This document shows, piece by piece, positions 37,164 to 44,925 of a stretch of DNA of 57,173 nucleotides (position 1 is the stretch's first letter; each line of letters begins with the position of its first letter). The notes beneath the pieces were generated by a model. That model ran no database searches and was not told where the DNA came from. It worked only from the letters and a program-made list of their open reading frames with translations. Made by a program: the position numbers and the translations under genes. Source of the stretch: Rhizobium ruizarguesonis (GTDB lineage Bacteria; Pseudomonadota; Alphaproteobacteria; Rhizobiales; Rhizobiaceae). The stretch is from contig NZ_PQIG01000101.1 in NCBI RefSeq assembly GCF_012349115.1, positions 1-57,173 of the forward strand, given 5' to 3'.

Positions 37164-38291
37164 CTAGCCACCACGGATAGACGGATGCCAGAACGTCACC
37201 GCCCGTTCGGTCAGGGCGATGATGCCATAGAAGATCGAGCCGGCCAGCGCCGCGACGGCGATTTCCGCCCAGACCATGTCGACATTCATGCGGCCGATCT
37301 CGGTGGAGATACGGAAGCCCATGCCGACGATCGGCGTCCCGAAGAATTCCGCAACGATGGCACCAATCAGCGCCAGCGTCGAGTTGATCTTCAGTGCATT
37401 GAAAATGAAGGGCATTGCCGCCGGAAGCCTGAGTTTCAGCAGCGTCTGCCAATAGCCGGAGGCATAGGTGCGCATCAGGTCGCGCTCCATGCTGCCGGAG
37501 GCGGCAAGGCCGGCGACGGTATTCACCAGCATCGGGAAGAAGGTCATGATGATGACGACGGCGGCCTTCGACGGCCAGTCGAAGCCGAACCACATGACCA
37601 TGACAGGGGCGACGCCGATGATCGGCAACGCTGAAACCATGTTGCCGATCGGCAGAAGGCCGCGGCGCAGGAAGGCGATGCGGTCGGCCAGCACCGCGAC
37701 GACGAAGCCACTGAGACAGCCGACGATATAACCGATCAGCACCGCCTTGAAGATCGTCTGCCTGACGTCCGCGCCGAGGATCGGCAGCGATGCCATGAAC
37801 CGCGCGCCGATGGCGCTCGGTGGCGGCAGCAGGATGAAGGGAACGCCGGCGCCACGTGTGACCGCCTCCCAGAGAATGAGGATCCAGGCGCCGAAGATCG
37901 CCGGGATCAGGAGCTGGAGTGCTGACTTGCCGGAAGTGGTGACGGGCTGCAGTTTCGACAGCTCGGTGACACATCGCCAGGCAAGCAGCCAGCAGGCGAA
38001 GAGCAGCAGGAAGAAAGCCCGCGTCGCCGCGCCCTCGTTGCCGGAAAGAGCCGAAAGCAGCATCCAGGCAGCCCCATGCGCGCCGATAAACAGCACGGTG
38101 GCACGATAGGCCGGCGGCTGCGGCGCTAGAGACAGCAGGGCAGCCGCGGCGACGATGATGAAAATGAGGCTTGCCGTGCCGTCAGTGAGGGGTCGCGTCG
38201 CGCCGTCGGCCAGGAGCGGCAGGGCCGTCAGTGCTCCGACGCAGAGGAAGAGGGCAACCACGGCTTGCCAGGAGAAGGTCAGATGTCTCAT
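37164..38291 (-). CDS. ABC transporter permease with extra N-terminal membrane segments
   Basis: A 375-residue SsuC/ThiX-type permease. The core (about residues 125-375) has the normal six helices and an EAA-type loop (SGSMERDLMRTYASGYWQTL with KLRLPAAMPF). The first 115 or so residues carry about four additional hydrophobic segments not found in ordinary members of this family. Its start overlaps the stop of the upstream permease gene by four bases, so the two are co-translated and probably form a heterodimer. Confidence 0.88.
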   Translation of the reverse strand: MRHLTFSWQAVVALFLCVGALTALPLLADGATRPLTDGTASLIFIIVAAAALLSLAPQPPAYRATVLFIGAHGAAWMLLSALSGNEGAATRAFFLLLFACWLLAWRCVTELSKLQPVTTSGKSALQLLIPAIFGAWILILWEAVTRGAGVPFILLPPPSAIGARFMASLPILGADVRQTIFKAVLIGYIVGCLSGFVVAVLADRIAFLRRGLLPIGNMVSALPIIGVAPVMVMWFGFDWPSKAAVVIIMTFFPMLVNTVAGLAASGSMERDLMRTYASGYWQTLLKLRLPAAMPFIFNALKINSTLALIGAIVAEFFGTPIVGMGFRISTEIGRMNVDMVWAEIAVAALAGSIFYGIIALTERAVTFWHPSIRGG

Positions 38292-39217
38292 GCCGGCCTC
38301 CCGCCCATGGCGCGGTCAACGATTTTCGCCGCAACACCGACGATCGCGACCAGGATGCCGGCAAGCAGCGATCCGGCGACGAGGGCCGCCCAGATATCGA
38401 TGGTCTGGCTGTAATAGGAACCGGCGAGCAGCTTCGAGCCGATGCCGGCGACAGCCCCCGTCGGCAACTCACCGACGATGGCGCCGACGAGGCTGGCGGC
38501 AATCGCAACCTTCATCGAGGTGAAGAGGAAAGGGATCGAGGCTGGAACGCGCAGCTTCCAGAAAGTCTGCATCGGGCTGGCATAATAGGTGCGCATCAGG
38601 TCGAGATGCATGATCTCAGGCGAACGCAGCCCCTTCACCATGCCGACGGCGACCGGAAAGAAGGAGAGGTAGGTGGAGATCAGCGCCTTCGACACGAGCC
38701 GGGAAGCGTCGGAATCGAGATTGAGGAGATGTGCAATGGCATTGTCGCCGGTCAGCACGTTATAGGAGATGATCACGATCATCGGCGCGATGGCGAGGAT
38801 CGGTATGGTCTGGCTCGCCACCAGCCAGGGCATCAGCGAGCGGTCCATGGCGCGGTTATGGACGATCAGCACGGCGAGAAGGATGCCGAGCAGCATGCCG
38901 AAGCCGAAGCCGAGCAGAGTGGAGGAGAGCGTTACCCAACTGTGATAGACGAGGCTGCGGTTGCTCGAAAGGCTGCGCAGGAAGGTGTTCTCGTAGACGT
39001 TCTGCGCCACCTGATGCGGCGCCGGCAGGATCGGCTTCGGCTGCGCCAGCGTCTTGCCGATGAATTCGAGGGTCGTAGGTGTAACGCCGGCGCGGCCGTC
39101 CATGTCGCGCTGGAACGGCGCGTTCATCAGGATGGCGGCGACATACCAGATGACGACGAGGGCCAGCAGGATGGTGGTGACGGGGACGATCTTGTCCTTG
39201 AAGGTGTCGGGTTTCAT
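38288..39217 (-). CDS. ABC transporter permease
   Basis: A 309-residue permease of the same SsuC/ThiX family, with six helices and the coupling loop LRSPEIMHLDLMRTYYASPM then FWKLRVPASIPF. The ATG at 39217 has GGGAGCG at a good distance; an ATG at 39232 would add five residues. It pairs with the longer permease encoded next. Confidence 0.88.
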   Translation of the reverse strand: MKPDTFKDKIVPVTTILLALVVIWYVAAILMNAPFQRDMDGRAGVTPTTLEFIGKTLAQPKPILPAPHQVAQNVYENTFLRSLSSNRSLVYHSWVTLSSTLLGFGFGMLLGILLAVLIVHNRAMDRSLMPWLVASQTIPILAIAPMIVIISYNVLTGDNAIAHLLNLDSDASRLVSKALISTYLSFFPVAVGMVKGLRSPEIMHLDLMRTYYASPMQTFWKLRVPASIPFLFTSMKVAIAASLVGAIVGELPTGAVAGIGSKLLAGSYYSQTIDIWAALVAGSLLAGILVAIVGVAAKIVDRAMGGRPA

Positions 39218-39275
39218 AGGATTCGCTCCCATGTGGTGTTTGGCCTGCTGAGCCTGGAAATCAAACCCCTATTCC

Positions 39276-40052
39276 TCATGCGTGTCCCGTCCTCAACCCT
39301 TCGCGGACGCGATGGGCGATCTCCAGGAACTCGGGGGTTTCGCGGATGTCGAGCGGTCGTTCGGCCGGCAGAGTCGAGTCGATCACATCGGTCACGCGGC
39401 CCGGGCGCGGAGACATCACCACGATCTTGGTCGAGAGGTAGACTGCCTCGGGGATGGAATGGGTGACGAAGCAGATCGTCTTGTTGGTGCGGGTCCAGAG
39501 TTTCAGCAGCTCTTCGTTCAGATGGTCGCGGACGATCTCGTCCAGGGCGCCGAAGGGCTCGTCCATCAACAGCAGATCGGCGTCGAAGGCGAGTGCGCGG
39601 GCGATCGAGGCGCGCTGCTGCATGCCGCCGGAAAGCTGCCAGGGGAATTTCTTCTCGAAGCCCGAAAGACTGACGAGATCGAGCGCTTCGGCGATGCGCC
39701 GCGTCCGGTCGGCGCCGGAATAGCCCATGATCTCCAAGGGCAGGGCGATGTTGTTTTCGATGGTCCGCCAGGGATAGAGCGCCGGCGCCTGGAAGACATA
39801 GCCGTAGGCGCGGGCCTTGCGCGCCTCCTCCGGCGTCATACCGTTGATCGAGATCTCGCCCGAGGTGCTCTTTTCGAGATCGGCGATGACACGCAGGAAG
39901 GTGGTCTTGCCGCAGCCCGACGGGCCGATGAAAGAGACGAAATCGCCCTTGCGGACATCGAGATTGACATTGCTCAGTGCACTCACCGGGCCATCATTGG
40001 CCTGGTAGGTGAGACAGAGATCCTTGGCGGATACGACGGAGGGTGCTTGCAT
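39276..40052 (-). CDS. ABC transporter ATPase (SsuB/ThiZ type)
   Basis: A 258-residue ABC ATPase. Walker A is GPSGCGKTT, the signature is LSGGMQQRASIARAL and Walker B is LLLMDEPFGALDE. The sequence type is that of the nitrate/sulfonate/pyrimidine-precursor importers. The ATG at 40052 has no clear ribosome site; a TTG at 40055 is the only nearby alternative. It is the first gene of the importer operon and is divergent from the cupin gene. Confidence 0.88.
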   Translation of the reverse strand: MQAPSVVSAKDLCLTYQANDGPVSALSNVNLDVRKGDFVSFIGPSGCGKTTFLRVIADLEKSTSGEISINGMTPEEARKARAYGYVFQAPALYPWRTIENNIALPLEIMGYSGADRTRRIAEALDLVSLSGFEKKFPWQLSGGMQQRASIARALAFDADLLLMDEPFGALDEIVRDHLNEELLKLWTRTNKTICFVTHSIPEAVYLSTKIVVMSPRPGRVTDVIDSTLPAERPLDIRETPEFLEIAHRVREGLRTGHA

Positions 40053-40146
40053 CAATGCGACCAGTCTTGTTTTCGCCGCGGGAACGCGGTTTGCGTGCTA
40101 TTATTACCGCCGGTTTTATCGACGACACACTCCATGGAGGATGAGG

Positions 40147-40560
40147 ATGGACGTGACATCAAAGCCCACCTGCCACATCGTTCGCCCCAATCATGCCTAT
40201 GACGGCAAGCAGGGGCTGAGCTATTTCGCAGGCATCGCCGCCGAAACGGTCGGCGCCAAGGGCATCTGCATGCATCTGTTGACGATCCCGCCCGGCGTGC
40301 GCGCCAAGGCGCATCTGCACGAGGCGCACGAGACGGCGATCTACATGCTCTCCGGCGAGGCCCATACCTGGTACGGAGATCGGCTCGAGCATCACGTTAT
40401 CGTCCATGCCGGCGAACTTTTCTATATCCCGGCCGGCGTGCCGCACCTGCCGGCGAACCTCAGCAGCACGCCGTGCACGGCGATCATCGCGCGCACCGAT
40501 CCGAACGAGCAGGAAAGCGTCGTGCTTCTGCCGGAGTTGGACGCTTTGGTGCCGGCGTGA
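40147..40560 (+). CDS. Small cupin-domain protein
   Basis: A 137-residue single-domain cupin. Metal ligands are suggested by H56, H58 and E62 in HLHEAHETAIYMLSGEA and H100 in PAGVPHLPANL. The ATG at 40147 is preceded by GGAGG at six bases. It lies between, and opposite to, the two minus-strand operons (importer and hydantoinase). Such cupins can bind or isomerise small ligands; here a link to the importer or ureide breakdown is plausible but unproven. Confidence 0.82.
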   Translation: MDVTSKPTCHIVRPNHAYDGKQGLSYFAGIAAETVGAKGICMHLLTIPPGVRAKAHLHEAHETAIYMLSGEAHTWYGDRLEHHVIVHAGELFYIPAGVPHLPANLSSTPCTAIIARTDPNEQESVVLLPELDALVPA

Positions 40561-40618
40561 GGTCATTGGCATAGAGGCAGCGGTCCCCGGTTGATGGCCG
40601 TATCGTCATGCGCCATCG

Positions 40619-42073
40619 TCATACGCCGCTTGCCGGAATACCGCTCCGCGTCACCTTGCGCGGCGCGGTGATATCCTTCCACTGGGAAAGCGCCTTGCTG
40701 ACAGCCGTGACCGGCTCGCGCCTGACGAATTCGCCGTGGCCCTCGCGGGTCTTGATCGCGCCTTCCTCGATCGCGACGACGCCGCGCGTCAGCGTATAGC
40801 GCGGCAGGCCGGTCACTTCCTTGCCTTCGAAGACGTTGTAGTCGATCGCCGACTGCTGGGCCTTGGACGAAATGGTCTTGGAACGTTGCGGGTCCCAGAC
40901 GACGATATCGGCATCGGCGCCGACAAGGATCGCGCCCTTCTTCGGATAGATGTTGAGGATCTTGGCAATGTTCGTTGAAGTGACGGCAACGAATTCGTTC
41001 ATCGTCAGCCGGCCGGTGTTGACGCCATGCGTCCAGAGCATTGGCATGCGGTCTTCGAGGCCGCCGGTGCCGTTCGGGATCTTGGTGAAGTCGCCGACGC
41101 CAAAACGCTTCTGCGCCGTGGTGAAGGCGCAATGGTCGGTCGCGACCACCTGCAGCGAGCCGGAGGCGAGGCCGGCCCACAGCGAGTCCTGATGCTGCTT
41201 GTTGCGGAAGGGTGGCGACATGACGCGGCGGGCGGCATGATCCCAGTCGGGATTGGAATATTCGCTTTCGTCGAGCGTCAGGTGCTGGATCAGCGGTTCG
41301 CCGTAGACGCGCATGCCTTTCTGGCGGGCGCGACGGATCGCTTCGTGCGCCTGTTCGCAGGAGGTATGGACGATATAGACCGGGCAGCCGGCCATGTCGG
41401 CGATCATGATGGCGCGATTGGTGGCCTCGCCCTCGACTTCGGCGGGACGGGAATAGGCATGCGCCTCGGGGCCGTTGTTGCCGTCGGCGAGCAGCTTTGC
41501 CGACATCGAGGCGACGACGTCGCCGTTTTCGGCGTGCACCAGCGGCAAGGCGCCGAGTTCGGCGCAGCGCTGGAAGGAGGCGAACATCTCATCGTCGTCG
41601 ACCATCAGCGCGCCCTTATAGGCCATGAAGTGCTTGAAGGTGTTGATGCCCTTGTCGCGGACGATGGTCTCCATCTCCTTGAAGACCTGCTCGCTCCACC
41701 AGGTGACCGCCATGTGGAAGGAATAGTCGCAATTGGCGCGAGTCGATTTGTTGTCCCACATGGTCAGCGCCTCGAGCAGCGACTGGCCGGGGGCGGGCAG
41801 GGCGAAATCGACTACCATGGTCGTGCCGCCGGAAAGGGCGGCGCGGGTGCCGCTCTCGAAATCATCGGAGGAATAGGTGCCCATGAAGGGCATTTCGAGA
41901 TGGGTATGTGGATCGATGCCGCCGGGCATGATATAACAGCCGGAGGCGTCGAGTGTTTCGTCGCCGGAGAGATTCTGCCCGATCTCGATGATCTTGCCGC
42001 CGTCGATTTTCACGTCAGCCTTATAGGTCAGGTCGGCGGTGACGATGGTGCCGTTCTTGATGACTGTGGTCAT
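40619..42073 (-). CDS. hydA: Dihydropyrimidinase / D-hydantoinase
   Basis: A 484-residue cyclic amidohydrolase. The first metal motif is GGIDPHTHLEMPFMG, the carbamylated lysine lies in FKHFMAYKGALMVDD, later histidines in VHAENGDV and VHTSCEQAHEAI, and the final Asp in VATDHCAF. Length is normal for the family. It opens dihydrouracil or dihydrothymine (and hydantoins) to the N-carbamoyl amino acid, step 2 of reductive pyrimidine breakdown. The frame is open to 42190 but the ATG at 42073, with GGGAAAAGGAAC upstream, gives the canonical MTTVIKNGTIVTAD start. It lies 34 bases past the small unknown gene. Confidence 0.92.
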   Translation of the reverse strand: MTTVIKNGTIVTADLTYKADVKIDGGKIIEIGQNLSGDETLDASGCYIMPGGIDPHTHLEMPFMGTYSSDDFESGTRAALSGGTTMVVDFALPAPGQSLLEALTMWDNKSTRANCDYSFHMAVTWWSEQVFKEMETIVRDKGINTFKHFMAYKGALMVDDDEMFASFQRCAELGALPLVHAENGDVVASMSAKLLADGNNGPEAHAYSRPAEVEGEATNRAIMIADMAGCPVYIVHTSCEQAHEAIRRARQKGMRVYGEPLIQHLTLDESEYSNPDWDHAARRVMSPPFRNKQHQDSLWAGLASGSLQVVATDHCAFTTAQKRFGVGDFTKIPNGTGGLEDRMPMLWTHGVNTGRLTMNEFVAVTSTNIAKILNIYPKKGAILVGADADIVVWDPQRSKTISSKAQQSAIDYNVFEGKEVTGLPRYTLTRGVVAIEEGAIKTREGHGEFVRREPVTAVSKALSQWKDITAPRKVTRSGIPASGV

Positions 42074-42107
42074 GGCTGCTGTTCCTTTTCCCTGCGATCT
42101 TATTGTC

Positions 42108-42713
42108 TTACGGCTCCACTGCCATCGTGGGCGTGCCGTTTCTAAAGAGCGCCGCACCCTTGGCGATAAGGCTGTAGACGGCCTCCTCACTCAACTCATC
42201 CGGCTTGTCGTGCTTTTCCTCGTAATACCAGTCGGGCTGTTCAACGACGTCGATGCCACCGACAGACAAAGACCAAAAACCATCGCTTTCGCGAAAGTAA
42301 AAATCCTTGCCATCGATCAGCCCGGTTGATTGTACGGGTTGGCTGCCCTTGGGACGTTCGATCAGTATGCCGGGCATGGAAGGACCGAGTTCGATCCGAA
42401 CGATATCAATGGAGCCAGGCCGCCCAGTGACATAATAGGTTTGGTGGGGCGCGTCCCGGTCATCTGGATCGGCCAGCTGAATGCTAGAAGGTTTATAGCG
42501 CCAAAAGCTCGATATTTGCGGAAGCTTGATCCGCTCGCCTGCCGTGTTGATGCCAATGTAGAAGATCTGCACGCCAGGTATATCGTCCCACGGACCTTCG
42601 TTCACCGGCGTCGCATTGGCATTAGCCCATGCAAGGTCGTCGGCAGTTCGCTGAGTTTCGAACTTAAAGATATCAGCATAATCGAGATAAGTCGTTGGCA
42701 GGTCTGGCGCCAT
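42108..42713 (-). CDS. Unknown protein, translationally coupled to the amidohydrolase
   Basis: A 201-residue protein with no domain I can name. It is acidic and hydrophilic with many aromatic residues (FYIGINT, WRYKPSS, YYVTGRPGS), no signal peptide and no membrane helix. It looks like a small beta-rich cytosolic protein, possibly of the immunity/SMI1-like or DUF type, but I cannot assign it. Its ATG overlaps the stop of the amidohydrolase in a TGATG junction, and hydA follows 34 bases later. Its coding DNA looks less GC-rich than both neighbours, which suggests a later insertion into this operon. Confidence 0.7.
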   Translation of the reverse strand: MAPDLPTTYLDYADIFKFETQRTADDLAWANANATPVNEGPWDDIPGVQIFYIGINTAGERIKLPQISSFWRYKPSSIQLADPDDRDAPHQTYYVTGRPGSIDIVRIELGPSMPGILIERPKGSQPVQSTGLIDGKDFYFRESDGFWSLSVGGIDVVEQPDWYYEEKHDKPDELSEEAVYSLIAKGAALFRNGTPTMAVEP

Positions 42714-43966
42714 CACACCACGATCTCCGCCGTCTCGACCACCGCATGAAACAGCACATCGGCGCCCGCGGTCGCCCATTCCTTGGAGATTTCTTCCGCC
42801 TCGTTATGCGAGAGCCCGCCGACGCAGGGGCACATGACCATCGTTGCCGGTGCGACCTTGGCGGCCCAGCAGGCGTCGTGGCCGGCGCCGGAGATGATGT
42901 TCATGTGGCTGTAGCCGAGCCGCTCGGCGGCGTCGCGCACCGATGTGACCAGTTTGGGATCGAAGGTGATCGGCTCGAAGTGGCCGATCGCCTCGATGGA
43001 ACAGCCGACGCCGAGTGCATCGGTGATCTCAGGCGCTTTCGCCTCGATCTTTGCCCGCATGCGGTCGAGCTTCTCCTTGTCGGGCGAGCGGATGTCGACG
43101 GTGAAGACGACCTTGCCCGGCAGGACGTTGCGGGAGTTTGGCGAGAAAAACACCTGGCCGACGCCGCCGACGGCGCCCGGCTGTTCGCTCATCGCCACGT
43201 CCTGGACCATTTCCAGGATGCGGGCCATGGCGAGGCCGGCATTGACGCGCAGGTTCATCGGCGTCGAGCCGGTATGGGCTTCCTTGCCGGTCAACGTGAA
43301 TTCCAGCCACCAGAGGCCCTGGCAATGGGTGACGACGCCGATCTGCTTTTCCTCGGCTTCGAGAATCGGCCCCTGCTCGATGTGATATTCGAAATAGGCG
43401 TGCATCTTGCGGGCGCCGACTTCTTCGTCGCCGACCCAGCCGATACGCTTCAATTCGTCGCCGAACAGATTGCCCTCGGGGTCCCTGCGATTATAGGCAA
43501 AGTCCAGGCTGTGCACGCCGGCGAAGACGCCTGACGCCAGCATGGCAGGGGCAAAACGCGCGCCTTCCTCATTCGTCCAATTGGTCACGACGATCGGATG
43601 TTTGGTCTTGATGCCGAGATCGTTCATCGTGCGCACGACTTCGAGGGCCGCAAGTACGCCGAGCACGCCGTCATATTTGCCGCCGGTCGGCTGGGTGTCG
43701 AGGTGCGAGCCGACATAGACGGGCAAGGCATCGGGATCGGAGCCGGGGCGGGTGGCAAACATCGTGCCCATGCGGTCAACACCCAAGGTCAAACCGGCAT
43801 CGTCACACCATGTCTTGAAGAGGCTGCGGCCCTGCGCATCGGCATCCGTCAGCGTCTGGCGATTGTTGCCGCCTGCTATGCCGGGGCCGATCTTCGCCAT
43901 GTCCATGAGACTGTCCCAGAGACGGTCGCCATTGACGCGCATGTTCTCGCCTGGTGCTGCCACCAT
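42713..43966 (-). CDS. M20-family beta-ureidopropionase / N-carbamoyl-amino-acid amidohydrolase
   Basis: A 417-residue zinc or manganese amidohydrolase of the HyuC/AllC/PydB group. The metal ligands appear as GSHLDTQPTGGKYDG, NEEGARF and GGLSHNEAEE, and the dimerisation-domain motif as GKEAHTGSTP. It removes the carbamoyl group from N-carbamoyl-beta-alanine (or related compounds), giving CO2, ammonia and the amino acid, step 3 of pyrimidine breakdown. GAGGGCAT precedes the ATG at 43966. It is the first gene of the operon with the unknown gene and hydA and is divergent from a RutR-type regulator. Allantoate amidohydrolase is the main alternative; context favours the pyrimidine role. Confidence 0.88.
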   Translation of the reverse strand: MVAAPGENMRVNGDRLWDSLMDMAKIGPGIAGGNNRQTLTDADAQGRSLFKTWCDDAGLTLGVDRMGTMFATRPGSDPDALPVYVGSHLDTQPTGGKYDGVLGVLAALEVVRTMNDLGIKTKHPIVVTNWTNEEGARFAPAMLASGVFAGVHSLDFAYNRRDPEGNLFGDELKRIGWVGDEEVGARKMHAYFEYHIEQGPILEAEEKQIGVVTHCQGLWWLEFTLTGKEAHTGSTPMNLRVNAGLAMARILEMVQDVAMSEQPGAVGGVGQVFFSPNSRNVLPGKVVFTVDIRSPDKEKLDRMRAKIEAKAPEITDALGVGCSIEAIGHFEPITFDPKLVTSVRDAAERLGYSHMNIISGAGHDACWAAKVAPATMVMCPCVGGLSHNEAEEISKEWATAGADVLFHAVVETAEIVV

Positions 43967-44269
43967 TCTTTATGCCCTCACCTGTTTGCGGCAGTCATGC
44001 AAAGAGGCATGCCCGCCTGTTCCCGTGGTCCTTTCCTGCGCCCCCTTATTGGTTTTGTCGAGCGCCGGAAAATCGCCAGTTGCCTTTGTTTTACATCTGA
44101 CGGATAATTTGACCGATTGGTAAACATTACAACTTCCACCGCCGGGCTCAAGACGAAAATCACGAAAATCGCCGATAAAAATGCGGGCAGTTGCTCAAGG
44201 AAGCGGCGAGGGTCGTCCCCAACCCAAACTTGAGCGAAGAAGTTGAATTTCAAGGGGAAACGACAGCCT
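43967..44269. other. Divergent promoter region of the hydantoinase operon and rutR
   Basis: A 303-base region shared by two divergent transcripts. It holds a RutR-like operator at 44108-44125, about midway between the two starts, and AT-rich DNA around 44130-44180. Confidence 0.7.
44108..44125. promoter_or_regulatory. RutR-type operator
   Basis: TTTGACCGATTGGTAAAC fits the known E. coli RutR palindrome (TTGACC, four bases, GGTCAA) with one mismatch in the core (GGTAAA). It is 142 bases from the amidohydrolase start and 145 from the rutR start, as expected for control of both. Confidence 0.7.
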
Positions 44270-44920
44270 GTGACCATACCGAGAGCAGCGAAAACCCTGA
44301 GGCGGACGCGAATCCAGGAAGAGAAGGAAGAGCAGATTCTGGAAGCGGCGCTCGATGTGTTTTCGGCAAGCGGCTTTCGCGGCTCAACAATCGACCAGAT
44401 TGCCGAAGTGGCCGGCATGTCGAAACCCAACCTGCTCTATTATTTCCGCACCAAGGAAGCCATGCACCGGGCGCTCATCGACCGGGTGCTCTATACCTGG
44501 CTGGAGCCGCTCCGCGCCTTCGACGCCGAAGGCAATCCGGAGACGGAAATCCGCAGTTACATCCGCCGCAAGCTGGAGATGGCCCGTGATTTCCCCCGCG
44601 AGAGCCGGCTTTTCGCCAACGAGGTGCTGCAGGGCGCGCCGCATATCGAGGACGAGCTGAAGGGCCCGCTGAAGGAACTGGTCGACGAGAAGGCGGAGGT
44701 CATCCGCGCCTGGGCGAAATCAGGCAAGATCGTCAAATGCGATCCCTATCACCTGATCTTCTCCATCTGGTCGACGACGCAGCATTACGCGGATTTCGAC
44801 GTCCAGGTGCGCGCGGTGCTGGGGCAGGAACATTCGGGCGAAGGGCGTTTCGAGGATGCGGCGCGGTTTCTGGAACAGCTCTTCATCGGCGGGCTGCGAC
44901 CGGATCCTCTCGGAGGGTGA
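44270..44920 (+). CDS. rutR: TetR-family pyrimidine regulator, RutR type
   Basis: A 216-residue TetR-family regulator. The N-terminal helix-turn-helix (ILEAALDVFSASGFRGSTID, then MSKPNLLYYFRTKEAMHRAL) and the C-terminal RutR ligand domain are close to E. coli RutR as I remember it: ARDFPRESRLFANEVLQGAP, VDEKAEVI and FSIWSTTQHYADFDVQV. E. coli RutR binds uracil or thymine and then releases DNA. The GTG at 44270 has AAGGGGAAA upstream; a TTG at 44243 would add nine residues. It is divergent from the pyrimidine/hydantoin operon and likely represses it and preTA when no pyrimidine is available. Confidence 0.9.
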   Translation: MTIPRAAKTLRRTRIQEEKEEQILEAALDVFSASGFRGSTIDQIAEVAGMSKPNLLYYFRTKEAMHRALIDRVLYTWLEPLRAFDAEGNPETEIRSYIRRKLEMARDFPRESRLFANEVLQGAPHIEDELKGPLKELVDEKAEVIRAWAKSGKIVKCDPYHLIFSIWSTTQHYADFDVQVRAVLGQEHSGEGRFEDAARFLEQLFIGGLRPDPLGG

Positions 44921-44925
44921 GGGTT

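Noticed and set aside
40060..40140. Possible RutR-like site between the ABC ATPase and cupin genes (TTACCGCCGGT)
   Set aside because: The half sites are three rather than four bases apart and the flanks do not match the two better sites.
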